Assembly: GCA_018607135.1 (NCBI GenBank) | Contig: JABBCA010000043.1 | Coordinates: 1 to 41,009, forward strand | Reading direction: 5' to 3' | Source: Opitutales bacterium | GTDB taxonomy: Bacteria; Verrucomicrobiota; Verrucomicrobiia; Opitutales; Coraliomargaritaceae | Length of the DNA: 41,009 nt | Part shown: piece by piece, positions 19,595-28,331 of the stretch | How the letters are laid out: each line of letters opens with the position of its first letter | How positions within the stretch are numbered: the stretch's first letter is position 1 | The notes under the pieces: model-generated | Seen by the model: the letters and a program-made list of their open reading frames with translations, nothing else | Told to the model about the DNA's origin: nothing | Database searches by the model: none | Program-made: the position numbers and the translations under genes

Positions 19595-21142
19595 ATGTCT
19601 AAGCTTCTGAAAAACATTTCCCGCCGCCAATTTCTCAAAGCAGGCACTTGTGGTGCCATGACGATCGGGCCCTTAGTCAATACGATTGCCCAACTCTCTT
19701 TGATCAATTCCGCTTCCGCAAGTGCACTCGGAGGCGGCGCACTCGTCGGATCGGACTACAAGGCACTCGTCTGTATTTTCCTACGTGGAGGCTGCGATAC
19801 CAACAACGTCTTGATCCCGATTGGAGCAAATCCACAGGCAGCCACCTATGCGTCCGACCGTGGCGCAGTTGCAGTTCCTAACGGTATCGTCCACCCTACA
19901 TATAACCCAAGCGGTTTAAACAGCACAATCCCCATCACCGTGCCAGGGCAGGATGAATTTGGCCTACACCCATCGCTAGTAAATCTAGCAGCAATGTTTG
20001 GCGCCAACGAAGCCAGCTTCATCAATAATGTCGGCACCCTCTCCGAGCCAACGACTCAAAACGGATACAGCACCACGAGCCTGCCCAAACAGCTGTTTTC
20101 GCACTCCGACCAAGTCACCCAATGGATGTCTTCGATCGCCGACAAGCCCTACACTTCAGGTTGGGGAGCTCGCGTCGCCGATCTTTACAATGACGTTTGG
20201 AATTTAAATAGCCAAACCTCTATGATGATCACTGCGGCGGGCACAAATCAGTTCATGAGCGGTGGTGCGCTCAACCAATACTCAGTTACCTCTTCTGGAT
20301 CCATCAGCCTGACTGGCTTCGGCACCAACTACGCGAGCGCACAAAATGCAGATGGCAGCTATAAAACAAACTCCACAGGTGAACGCTTCAAAGCCTTAGA
20401 GCGCATCATGCAATACAGTCACGCGCACATCATCGAAGAAGGCTACAGCGAAGTCATCCGTAGTGCACGAGCCAACGAAGCTATCATCACCGAGGCCATC
20501 AAAGTAGAAGCTGAACTCAATATTGACTACGATTCCATCTGGACCAGCTACGGAGCTGATGGCGGGGTTGCCGACGAACTCAAAGCGGTCGCTCGTCTTA
20601 TCACAGGCCGCGAATGTTTGGGTAACAATCGACAAATATTCTTCGTCGATCTCGGCGGATTTGATAACCACGCGGATATCAATGGCGACCTTCCGGTGCT
20701 TCTAGGGCAGCTCGACCGAGCCATTGGTGCATTCAATGCAGCCATGAAGGAGCTCGACACCAAAGATGCGAATTTTGCCTATGACAAAGTCACTACCTTT
20801 CAAGCATCCGACTTCAATCGCACATGGACTCCCAACGGCACGGATATCGGAACCGCGGGAACCGACCACGCATGGGGCTCTCATAGCTTTGTCTTTGGCG
20901 GCGCAGTCAACGGTGGCAACTTTTTCGGCACCTACCCAGAACTCTCCGTTGGTGGGATCGACGACGTGCCGAGTGGATCGCGTGGCCGATGGATTCCAAC
21001 GACATCCGTAGATCAATTCGCCGCCGTGCTCGCCAACTGGTTCGGCGTTCCAGCAGGCAGTAGTGAAATGCAAACAATCTTCCCGAACCTTTACCGTTTC
21101 GACGACCCATTTGCACCCGCTGCTAATCTCGGATTTTTATAA
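19595..21142 (+). CDS. Tat-exported DUF1501 family protein
   Basis: A 515-residue DUF1501 protein, related to the alkaline phosphatase/sulfatase fold. The N-terminus MSKLLKNISRRQFLKAG has the twin-arginine SRRQFLK motif, a hydrophobic stretch and an ASA cleavage region at about 37-43, so it should be exported folded, probably with a bound metal or cofactor. Family hallmarks are LVCIFLRGGCDTNNVLIP, FFVDLGGFDNHADINGDLP and the late GTDHAWGSHSFVFGGAVNGG. It is encoded 5 bp after the DUF1800 gene, and its TAA overlaps the ATG of the next gene. DUF1800 and DUF1501 proteins nearly always occur together and are inferred to work in one surface or periplasmic process. Confidence 0.93.
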   Translation: MSKLLKNISRRQFLKAGTCGAMTIGPLVNTIAQLSLINSASASALGGGALVGSDYKALVCIFLRGGCDTNNVLIPIGANPQAATYASDRGAVAVPNGIVHPTYNPSGLNSTIPITVPGQDEFGLHPSLVNLAAMFGANEASFINNVGTLSEPTTQNGYSTTSLPKQLFSHSDQVTQWMSSIADKPYTSGWGARVADLYNDVWNLNSQTSMMITAAGTNQFMSGGALNQYSVTSSGSISLTGFGTNYASAQNADGSYKTNSTGERFKALERIMQYSHAHIIEEGYSEVIRSARANEAIITEAIKVEAELNIDYDSIWTSYGADGGVADELKAVARLITGRECLGNNRQIFFVDLGGFDNHADINGDLPVLLGQLDRAIGAFNAAMKELDTKDANFAYDKVTTFQASDFNRTWTPNGTDIGTAGTDHAWGSHSFVFGGAVNGGNFFGTYPELSVGGIDDVPSGSRGRWIPTTSVDQFAAVLANWFGVPAGSSEMQTIFPNLYRFDDPFAPAANLGFL

Positions 21143-21726
21143 TGAAGATCAAATTTCGGATCCGCTTCGGTGTCCTCATCGCAGCAATCGTCATTTACAT
21201 ATTTGTTCGAGCTTTCAAGCCCGAAGGCCTTGAGGAAGTTAAGTCCTTAGATGAGGCCCATAATACGCCTCTAAAACAAGAGACAAACAGTCTAGAAGGT
21301 GAAAAAACTCCTGAGCTAAACCCTTACGATAGGCCTGATCCGGATGACCCTCGCCTCAAACGCCTAGCAAGCGGAAAGGTCCTTTACAACCCATCGATCA
21401 AAACCAGTCGTTCACTTAGCAACACACTCGATCCCAAAGATGCCCTAGAAACCGTTTCGGCGCTCCTTACTCACTACCGATTCGCTTATAAAGAAAACCC
21501 TGTCGGCGTAGAAAATTTTGAGTTTACTGAACAACTCTTAGGCCAGAACCCAATGAGCATCGTCTTTATCGATCCAGAGTCTAGTTCACTCAAAGGTAAC
21601 GAACTCGTGGACGCGTGGGGCACACCCTACTTCTTTCATCCGCTCTCAGCGACAGAAATGGAAATTTACTCGGCTGGCCCCGACAAAACGCTTTGGACTG
21701 CAGACGACATCGCTCATAGCAACTAA
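21142..21726 (+). CDS. Membrane-anchored protein with GspG-like C-terminal motif
   Basis: A 194-residue protein with an N-terminal hydrophobic anchor (about 8-24, FGVLIAAIVIYIFVRAF), a charged Pro/Asp/Glu-rich linker (about 30-75) and a compact C-terminal domain. The ending, from DAWGTPYFFHPLSATEMEIY to SAGPDKTLWTADDI, strongly recalls the C-terminus of type II secretion major pseudopilins (DPWGNPY...YDLYSxGxDG). The N-terminal prepilin signature (G|FTLxE) is absent, so it is not a normal pseudopilin. Its ATG overlaps the DUF1501 stop (TAATG), implying coupled translation. Function is unknown; an accessory role for the DUF1800/DUF1501 pair is inferred. Confidence 0.82.
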   Translation: MKIKFRIRFGVLIAAIVIYIFVRAFKPEGLEEVKSLDEAHNTPLKQETNSLEGEKTPELNPYDRPDPDDPRLKRLASGKVLYNPSIKTSRSLSNTLDPKDALETVSALLTHYRFAYKENPVGVENFEFTEQLLGQNPMSIVFIDPESSSLKGNELVDAWGTPYFFHPLSATEMEIYSAGPDKTLWTADDIAHSN

Positions 21727-21738
21727 TCCGATAAAGTG

Positions 21739-21806
21739 TGTCGCCATGAGTGCGCCTTGGTATTTGAGCTTAGACTCTCCGCTCCATGCAAAGGCTCAAG
21801 GCGACA
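21739..21806. terminator. Inverted repeat between convergent genes
   Basis: TGTCGCCATGAG (21739-21750) and CTCAAGGCGACA (21795-21806) are complementary at 11 of 12 positions with a 44-nt loop. The repeat lies between the convergent ends of the GspG-like gene and fabI, where a two-way terminator would be expected. There is no T-run on either side, so the assignment is tentative. Confidence 0.35.
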
Positions 21807-21852
21807 GATACCTTAACGCTATCTACAAGCTCAAGCCAGTAAAGTGCCGAAG

Positions 21853-22662
21853 CTATTTCTTCTCAGGGCGCATCGCTAAGCTCACGACTTCTTTGTCGAA
21901 ATAGTTTCGGTCCATGCCTGCATTCACAACCAGGCCTTGTCCATTGATACCACTCGATGCAGCGCTCAATAGGAACACCGCAGTGTTAGCGACCTCCATC
22001 GTGGTCAAATTCTGCTTACGGAAGGTCAACTTTTCCGCGTAGAGGTAACTCTCCAAATAGCCCGGAATCCCAGCCGATGCGCTGGTCTTGAGTGGCCCTG
22101 CATTCACCGTATTGAAACGCACGCGTGTGTCCGCACCAAACGACTTTGCTAAGTTGTAAGACGAAGTTTCCAAAGCCGCCTTGATTGGAGCCATGTAGCC
22201 GTAGTTTTCAGCGGTCACATCCGTAGATGAAATACCAATCGATACCACCGATGCATCATTGTCGAGATGCGGCTTAAACGCACTCGCCACTTCCACCAAG
22301 GAAAACGCCGAAATCGCAGTCGCCTGCAGGAAATCTTTACGCACGGTATCGTGAAACGGCTTAAAGCCCTCCGAGTAATTAGCGAATGCAATCGAATGCA
22401 CGATACCATCCAGCTTACCATAGTCCGCTGCGACTTGTTCCGCGAGCGCCGTAATCTGCTCAGGAAACTCCACATCACAGAGGTAGGCCTTCCGTCCATC
22501 GAGCAACTTCTGTAACGACTCCAAACGCGCCTCAGAACGCACACTGTGAATGACTTCTGCCCCCTCAGCCTCCAGTTGTTTAGTGATCGCCCATGCGACA
22601 CTCTTACGATTCGCCACCCCCATCACGAGGAAGCGCTTACCTGATAAATTTAAGAAACTCAT
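21853..22662 (-). CDS. fabI: Enoyl-[acyl-carrier-protein] reductase, FabI-like
   Basis: This enzyme catalyses the last reduction in the fatty-acid elongation cycle (trans-2-enoyl-ACP to acyl-ACP, with NADH or NADPH). The 269 residues fit FabI (about 260). The nucleotide-binding start FLVMGVANRKSVAWAI has the FabI spacing rather than the classical SDR GxxxGxG. Y154-x6-K161 (NYGYMAPIKAALE) is the catalytic pair, and the late VNAGPLKTSASAGIPG matches FabI. The first conserved tyrosine of FabI (Y146 in E. coli) aligns with I144 here, in SIGISSTDVTAEN, so this is a divergent member. fabZ lies 125 bp upstream on the same strand. Confidence 0.92.
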   Translation of the reverse strand: MSFLNLSGKRFLVMGVANRKSVAWAITKQLEAEGAEVIHSVRSEARLESLQKLLDGRKAYLCDVEFPEQITALAEQVAADYGKLDGIVHSIAFANYSEGFKPFHDTVRKDFLQATAISAFSLVEVASAFKPHLDNDASVVSIGISSTDVTAENYGYMAPIKAALETSSYNLAKSFGADTRVRFNTVNAGPLKTSASAGIPGYLESYLYAEKLTFRKQNLTTMEVANTAVFLLSAASSGINGQGLVVNAGMDRNYFDKEVVSLAMRPEKK

Positions 22663-22787
22663 AATTTTAATTTGTATTCAACGGCATCGACGCGCATGCG
22701 CCATGTGTGAAGGGTCAATGTCCTCGGCCGACTGTTTATTCGAAAACAATTGCGGACAAGCCAGAGTGGTCCCTCCAAAATAAACAA

Positions 22788-23228
22788 TTACTTCCCCTCT
22801 CCTTCAACCATGGCGAGTGCGAAGCCAATGGTCATCGCAGGTTTGCCCTCCTTGAGGACCTTAGCCGACATGAAATAGAAGCGGCTAATGGTTTCCTTCA
22901 TCGTCACTTCAATAGTGATCTCATCGCCCGGCTTCACCATTTGCTTGAAACGAGCGTCGGTAATACGAGACAGCACAGGCGTGACATCATTGAGCGACTT
23001 CCCTTCTTTCTCGATTTGCTTGCCAAGATAGATCGCACCAGCTTGGAAGCAGGATTCACAGAGCAACACACCCGGCATGATCGGATTGCCTGGGTAGTGC
23101 CCCTCAAACTGGGGCTCGTCTGCACGGATCGTGCGCTTACAAGTCGCGCCGTCCTCACGAACTTCGACGATTTCGTCGATGAATAGAAACGGTGGGCGGT
23201 GTGGGATAGTTTTTAAAATTTCGTCCAT
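22788..23228 (-). CDS. fabZ: 3-hydroxyacyl-[acyl-carrier-protein] dehydratase, FabZ-type
   Basis: FabZ dehydrates 3-hydroxyacyl-ACP to the enoyl-ACP used by FabI. The 146 residues form one hot-dog domain: IPHRPPFLFIDEIVE (8-22), then the active-site stretch HYPGNPIMPGVLLCE, with catalytic His and Glu 14 residues apart exactly as in E. coli FabZ (H54/E68), and DARFKQMVKPGDEI. The helix after the Glu reads ESCFQAG rather than the usual EAMAQ. It is encoded upstream of fabI-like on the same strand, so two consecutive steps of the elongation cycle are paired. The acyl specificity cannot be read from the sequence. Confidence 0.94.
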   Translation of the reverse strand: MDEILKTIPHRPPFLFIDEIVEVREDGATCKRTIRADEPQFEGHYPGNPIMPGVLLCESCFQAGAIYLGKQIEKEGKSLNDVTPVLSRITDARFKQMVKPGDEITIEVTMKETISRFYFMSAKVLKEGKPAMTIGFALAMVEGEGK

Positions 23229-23289
23229 GCACTAGAGTGAATGACTTCAGCTAGTAAATGCACGCCTGAAAATCGTAGGGAATTCATAA

Positions 23290-23481
23290 GAACGTCGAAC
23301 GTCCAAGTTCGAATGGTGAAGTCCAGAACAGTGCGGGCTGCGATCAGGACATGGTATACGTTACTATCCGAATCGATCCCACATATTCTAAGCCCCAGTG
23401 ACTACTCGAGCCAGGGAGCGCAGATCTCCGAATCCGCACCACGTATCTCCAAGCCACTTCAACATTCGATGTTCGACGTTC
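23290..23481. repeat. Inverted GAACGTCGAAC/CGAATG repeat pair upstream of fabZ
   Basis: GAACGTCGAAC (23290-23300) followed by CGAATG (23310-23315) recurs in inverted orientation as CATTCG (23463-23468) and GTTCGACGTTC (23471-23481). The two copies flank the 266-bp gap between fabZ and the lipoprotein gene. They differ in the spacing between the two words (9 and 2 nt). The words resemble dispersed TTCGA-type intergenic repeats; function unknown. Confidence 0.5.
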
Positions 23482-23494
23482 GGCGGCCCCCACC

Positions 23495-24142
23495 CTATTC
23501 TGGCAGACGCCCGACGAGCTCTGAAAACAGTGCTGTCGAAATCGCGGGGTGCAATGGACGATATTCATGCCCACGATACTCCAAGTAAAAACCAATCGCC
23601 GCACGAGTCTTCGCATCGATTACCCCGTCCACGGGGCCCGGGTGAAATTTCATATCCTCAAGCACCGCTTCAAAATCCTTTGCGTCTTTTGAGTTCAACG
23701 GACGTTCCAATATATAAATCGGCGCCCCCGCAGGTGCCGCAATCAAGCGTAGTTGTGAATCCACATGAAACACCACCCCGATCTCTTCGCCCTTTGAAGT
23801 ATAACGGTAGCCTTTGCTGGAGTTCTTAAAGTCAGGATAATAAACATCCTCAAACATGGGATCACCATGACTCAAAGGCAACGAACGTAGCCATTCTGAG
23901 TGCCATTTCGAATAAGTCGCGCCATCGACCCAAGTCAACGTCTCCCCCGTGCTTAGCTTCGCGCCTATCTGCACCGCAGGCTCCGCCCCAATCGGCGGCG
24001 CTGTCATCGCCACATCACTCGGACTTCGCGCCGCAATTACCACGAAGGTTTCCTCCATGTTAGCCACATACTTCGTCTGACAGCCGCAAGTAATCAGCAG
24101 CAATAATACACAAAAGATAGTAGAGGTGGTTAAGTTTCTCAT
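23495..24142 (-). CDS. Lipoprotein with C-terminal peptidoglycan-binding-like domain
   Basis: I place the start at the ATG at 24142 (MRNLTTSTIFCVLLLL), giving 215 residues; a longer frame reaches 24199 but lacks a signal-like N-terminus. The leader ends in LITCGC, so lipid attachment at a cysteine near residue 20 is likely. The middle (about 25-150) is unrecognised. The C-terminal part (FEAVLEDMKFHPGPVDGVID, then AKTRAAIGFYLEYRG) has the helical pattern and the GPVDGVIDAKTRAAI core of PG_binding_1 domains. An envelope protein that touches the cell wall is inferred. It diverges from the radical SAM gene with about 100 bp between starts. Confidence 0.78.
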   Translation of the reverse strand: MRNLTTSTIFCVLLLLITCGCQTKYVANMEETFVVIAARSPSDVAMTAPPIGAEPAVQIGAKLSTGETLTWVDGATYSKWHSEWLRSLPLSHGDPMFEDVYYPDFKNSSKGYRYTSKGEEIGVVFHVDSQLRLIAAPAGAPIYILERPLNSKDAKDFEAVLEDMKFHPGPVDGVIDAKTRAAIGFYLEYRGHEYRPLHPAISTALFSELVGRLPE

Positions 24143-24245
24143 AGCAAATAGGGTTCGTTTTAAACAATATGTGGAAATAATTACGTCATGACAATTCAAT
24201 CTGTATGCGTTTCTTCGCGGTCATTGACTGTCTTCAGTTCCACAT

Positions 24246-25583
24246 ATGCACAAAATTGCTTTAGTCGCGATCAGCGGAGTTCGAGTTAAGGATCAAGAAC
24301 TCGCTCAAGTTGGGCTCACACTCCCAGGCTTCATTGAACGTAGCCGTGTAATTTCCAGTTTACCCTCTTTAGGACTCCTGACACTCGCGGCTCACGTGCC
24401 TAATAACTGGGAATGCACTTACATAGAAGCCAGCGAGTCTATCGATCCAGCCTACACACGAATTTTAACAGATGGATACGACGTCGTTGCCATTTCTTCC
24501 CTAGCCGCTCGTATCGACGACGCATACCACCTAGCCGATAGATTGCGCAAGAACGGACGATTCGTTGCGATGGGAGGACTACACGTCACAGCATGTCCCC
24601 AGGAAGCTGCTCAACATGCTGATACCATCATACAGGGCGAAGGCGAACGTGCGATTCATGCTTGCCTTAAAGACTTCGAAAATGGAACCACGCGAGCTGT
24701 TTATAACTCGCTCCAGACTCCAGGACTTCGCTTTGACTTCAAAGACAGTAAAGTGCCGCGCTATGATTTACTGAACCTTTCGAAGTATAACCGACTGACA
24801 ATACAAACCAGCAGAGGCTGCCCACTGAATTGCTCTTTCTGCGCCGCATCGAAAACAATCAGCACTTACAAAAAGAAGCCAATTAAGCACATCCGCAGCG
24901 AGCTCGACGCTATCCTAAAAATCTGGCCCGATGCCTTTATCGAACTCGCCGATGATAATACTTTTATCGATAAAAGGTGGTCCAAAGAGCTCGTTCAACT
25001 CTTGAGCGAGTATCCATTTAAGTGGTTTACCGAATCCGATATTTCAGTTGCTGACAATGATTCACTGCTGGAAGCCCTAGCCGATTCTGGCTGTGCACAG
25101 GTTTTAATCGGGTTCGAATCGGTCAATCAAGCTCCCCTCGTTTCGATCGATCAAAATAATTGGAAGGCACGCCGCTGGAGTCGCTACATTGAATCCATCC
25201 GCAAAATCCAATCATTCGGCATTTCAGTTAACGGTTGCTTCATACTTGGGCACGACGGCGATGATCCATCAGTCTTTCAAAAAACCTACGAATTCATACA
25301 AGAGAGCGGACTGTCCGAAGTGCAAATAACCCTGCTGACTCCCTTTCCAGGCACTGACTTGTATCATCGGCTCAACAGAGAAGATCGACTATTCAAGGAA
25401 ACTTTTTGGGATCAATGCACACTTTTCGACCTCACTTTTCATCCAAAAGGGATGAGCGCCGAGCAACTAACAACCGGCTTTCGTCAATTAATGGTCGACC
25501 TCTACAACCCAGAAGCCACCTGGCAACGTAAACGCGCATTCGCCCAACAGCGACGCCTCAGAAATCATGAAACAAATCGCTAA
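24246..25583 (+). CDS. B12-binding-domain radical SAM protein
   Basis: A 445-residue cytoplasmic radical SAM enzyme. The N-terminal part (about 1-150) has the cobalamin-binding-like Rossmann layout of class B enzymes, with DVVAISSLAARIDDAYHLAD, GRFVAMGGLHVTACPQEA and ADTIIQGEGE, but no DxHxxG cobalt-ligand motif. The SAM cluster motif is C192-x3-C196-x2-C199 (SRGCPLNCSFCAAS). The radical SAM barrel continues through LADDNTFID and QVLIGFES. Relatives include BchE, the hopanoid enzymes HpnJ and HpnR, and many uncharacterised methyltransferases, so substrate is open. Its last 17 bp overlap the start of a membrane protein gene, suggesting work on a lipid or membrane-bound substrate; that is inference. 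Confidence 0.9.
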   Translation: MHKIALVAISGVRVKDQELAQVGLTLPGFIERSRVISSLPSLGLLTLAAHVPNNWECTYIEASESIDPAYTRILTDGYDVVAISSLAARIDDAYHLADRLRKNGRFVAMGGLHVTACPQEAAQHADTIIQGEGERAIHACLKDFENGTTRAVYNSLQTPGLRFDFKDSKVPRYDLLNLSKYNRLTIQTSRGCPLNCSFCAASKTISTYKKKPIKHIRSELDAILKIWPDAFIELADDNTFIDKRWSKELVQLLSEYPFKWFTESDISVADNDSLLEALADSGCAQVLIGFESVNQAPLVSIDQNNWKARRWSRYIESIRKIQSFGISVNGCFILGHDGDDPSVFQKTYEFIQESGLSEVQITLLTPFPGTDLYHRLNREDRLFKETFWDQCTLFDLTFHPKGMSAEQLTTGFRQLMVDLYNPEATWQRKRAFAQQRRLRNHETNR

Positions 25584-26415
25584 CGAACTTCAGCCTAAAG
25601 CGCTCTTAAGCCTCATATTTCGATGGCTCACCTTCCGAATCAGCCTTGAAGAAATTAAGGGACTCAACAAGTGGCATCTTATCGCGGGCCTAATCGGCAC
25701 ATGGTTTGTCGGCATGGGGCGTTATTGGGATGATCCTGGTGCACAATTATTACAGCATCTCGGCCTAGGATCCGTAATCTACATCTTCGTCCTCTCCGCG
25801 CTACTATTTGTATTCATCTGGGGTATTGGGGCACATGAACTTAGTTATTTTCGATTGTTAACTTTCATCAGCCTCACTTCCTTCCCGGCGATTCTCTACG
25901 CTATTCCCGTCGAACGCTTTGTCGACATTGAAACTGCCACTACGATGAATGCTTGGTTCTTAGCAATCGTAGCACTGTGGCGCGTATCGTTGCTCATACT
26001 ATTTATGCGAGTCATCGGGCCCATGTCGACAATGACTGCGCTCATCGCGGGCTTGCTCCCACTGATGCTCATTATTGCCACATTAACGATTTTAAATTTA
26101 AACCGTGTCGTTTTCAATGTCATGGCAGGCTTCCAGGAAGCCAACGCCCATAATGGCGCGTATGAAATAATGCTAATCATCTCCTTCCTGTCCTTCTACG
26201 CAGCGCTGCCCACATTGATCGTTTATATACTATGTGCTGCATACCGACGCAGCCAATTACGAACAGTAGATAATCAATTGAGTGCTGTTTATAAACAATA
26301 TCCTACTGGCACTATCCACGACTTTGAAACATGGCTTGCAGCAGATGCGGCCAGACCCTTTATGCGCAAGCAGGATCAGCTCAAAGCGTTTAAAGACCAA
26401 GGAGGAAAAATCTAG
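25567..26415 (+). CDS. Multi-pass membrane protein coupled to the radical SAM gene
   Basis: A 282-residue integral membrane protein with about five to six hydrophobic segments: near 38-50, 68-88, 97-115, 130-150, 154-178 and 208-226. It starts with a soluble amphipathic stretch containing WLTFRISLEEIKGLNKWH and ends in a charged cytoplasmic tail (about 230-282). The layout is loosely Yip1-like, but I recognise no diagnostic motif. The ATG lies inside the radical SAM gene, overlapping by 17 bp, so translation is probably coupled and the two proteins are likely partners. It is convergent with the 599-residue secreted protein gene, 106 bp away. Confidence 0.8.
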   Translation: MKQIANELQPKALLSLIFRWLTFRISLEEIKGLNKWHLIAGLIGTWFVGMGRYWDDPGAQLLQHLGLGSVIYIFVLSALLFVFIWGIGAHELSYFRLLTFISLTSFPAILYAIPVERFVDIETATTMNAWFLAIVALWRVSLLILFMRVIGPMSTMTALIAGLLPLMLIIATLTILNLNRVVFNVMAGFQEANAHNGAYEIMLIISFLSFYAALPTLIVYILCAAYRRSQLRTVDNQLSAVYKQYPTGTIHDFETWLAADAARPFMRKQDQLKAFKDQGGKI

Positions 26416-26521
26416 GAGCACTCGAACAAGACCTCGCGACAATGAAGACCTTTGCACTTCGAATCAGCATAAGAGCACTCTCGGGGAACATGGCAGAGTC
26501 TTGGCTTTGCGATAGGTGGAG

Positions 26522-28321
26522 TTAAAGCTCCACGCCCCCGCCGTCATTTGGCTTCCAATCGTCAGTAAGGAGATAGTTAAACTGCTTTTGCTTCGCGCTT
26601 AACTCTGCGGGTGGATCGTCGGGAAACCGGATTTGGCGGTCTAAGGAAGCTTCAAGTTCTTCGAGTTGAATCTGTCTCCAGTTCTCAACGATGCGAATCT
26701 TACTACTACGCCCTATAGTATCTTCAGGCAGATTGAATGCGATATCTTTCAATACAAACAGTGCTTCTTGCAGCAGCACTTCATCGCTCAATTCTTGACC
26801 ATAGAAACTCACTTCAAAGCGACTCGCCTCTTCATTCTCGACGGGTGCAGGACCAAAACCCCCTAATCCGCTCGGCACCGCGATTTCGTTATATTCAAAA
26901 ATAGGCATCTTTAAGCCTAATTTCTTATCGAATATCGCTTCCCCCATGTATTCGTCCGGGATCACAATATCAAGCGCATCGACGATCGTTTGCACTTCCT
27001 CCGTGCTGCCATAACCGACACGATTAAAAGCGGCACGAGTGCGAGCGGTGAACGCTCTGTCTGAATTCATCACACCAGAAATCAACGCGGGCGCAGCAAA
27101 AGAACGACGCAGCTGCGCTGCTTTCAGCAGACGTTCATTCTGCACCTCATCAGCTCCCAAAGGACCAGTCGCAAGTAAGTCGAAATACAGCTCATAGGCG
27201 CGATCCGCACAGGCAGGATGTGGGCGGTTGACCGGCTTCTTCTGCTCAGGCATGCCAGCATTGAGCAATAAGTTCATAATCTGTCCGTGATGTCGGTCAA
27301 AGCGTGCGCGATGAGCTTCGATCACATCAAACACTGCGTGTGCACGCTCTTGCTGACTGATAGGACGGTTGCCGCCGTAGGGTTCGTCTGCTGGCAAGTT
27401 GCTGCTAGGGTCTAATGAATGAAACAGCATACTCTGCGTCTGCGCGCCGAGAAATGCGAGACGCTTGGCACGTTCTCGTAGTTTAGGGTCCCGAACTTTG
27501 GATGGATCCACTTGGCTAAAATCTAGCAGCAGTCCAATGATATCCATAACGTGTCTTCGCACACCAGGTTGAAAGGTGTTATAATTCGTATCTCTGGCGA
27601 GTTGATTGACCAATATGGTGCCCCCGCCACCCCAATAGAATGAATGATGATGTAGCGTGTGCGCCGCCCCTTCACCTATAAAGATCGAGTCAAAGGCATT
27701 GGCTGCATCGAGGTTAAAAGTATCCGTCTGGCGCATCGCCTCTTTACCAAAATACACAAAATGCGTGAGCCATCCGTGAGTAAACTCCTCAGGCAAATCG
27801 ACGGCGACTTGCAAAGTATTCAAGCCCATCTCTCCAGTGGGATCGAGGACACCGGAAAGCGCCATTTCAAACATTTCCTCACCGACCTCAGTGGTAAACG
27901 TCTCTGCTAGGTTACCATAAAAGCGCTCGATATCCCAATGCGTATCGATCTCTGAACGACGGGTAAATGGGTTTAAGAGTATGACAGGTATCTGTATCGG
28001 CTTGCCCACAAGTTGCCCCTCACGTGTGAGGACTTGAACGTTCAATATGTCATTGGTAAAGCCATGTCCCATGTCCTCTCCTTCGAGCACTCCGAGTAAA
28101 CGGCCATACACAATATGCGCCGTCTGCGCGCCCTCCCACTCTGGAGTGGTCGGATAGCTGGGATCTCTACCAAGTGCGGATTTGAGCGCCTCCGTTCCCG
28201 CAGGATTGATGATAAACTGATTACTATTCGGCCCCTTCGTTCGACCGATGTGAAACACGTCCGCACAAAGCGAAGTCCATATACCAATAAATAAAAAAGT
28301 GCACAGTATCCTTTGTTTCAT
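26522..28321 (-). CDS. Secreted protein of unknown family (599 aa)
   Basis: The family is not recognised. The 599 residues begin with a clear signal peptide (MKQRILCTFLFIGIWTSLCA, cleavage after about residue 20), so the protein is exported. The N-terminal third has beta-type patterns (TAHIVYGRLLGVLEGEDMGH, KPIQIPVILLNP). Residues about 218-235 contain a His-rich AAHTLHHHSFYWGGGG stretch that could bind a metal. Further charged helical sections include RAHAVFDVIEAHRARFDRHH. The C-terminal third is acidic and helical, ending DDWKPNDGGGVEL. It is encoded 10 bp after the 1897-residue protein on the same strand, so it is almost certainly co-expressed and probably a partner. No enzyme motif is seen. 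Confidence 0.85.
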   Translation of the reverse strand: MKQRILCTFLFIGIWTSLCADVFHIGRTKGPNSNQFIINPAGTEALKSALGRDPSYPTTPEWEGAQTAHIVYGRLLGVLEGEDMGHGFTNDILNVQVLTREGQLVGKPIQIPVILLNPFTRRSEIDTHWDIERFYGNLAETFTTEVGEEMFEMALSGVLDPTGEMGLNTLQVAVDLPEEFTHGWLTHFVYFGKEAMRQTDTFNLDAANAFDSIFIGEGAAHTLHHHSFYWGGGGTILVNQLARDTNYNTFQPGVRRHVMDIIGLLLDFSQVDPSKVRDPKLRERAKRLAFLGAQTQSMLFHSLDPSSNLPADEPYGGNRPISQQERAHAVFDVIEAHRARFDRHHGQIMNLLLNAGMPEQKKPVNRPHPACADRAYELYFDLLATGPLGADEVQNERLLKAAQLRRSFAAPALISGVMNSDRAFTARTRAAFNRVGYGSTEEVQTIVDALDIVIPDEYMGEAIFDKKLGLKMPIFEYNEIAVPSGLGGFGPAPVENEEASRFEVSFYGQELSDEVLLQEALFVLKDIAFNLPEDTIGRSSKIRIVENWRQIQLEELEASLDRQIRFPDDPPAELSAKQKQFNYLLTDDWKPNDGGGVEL

Positions 28322-28331
28322 AGTCTCAATT

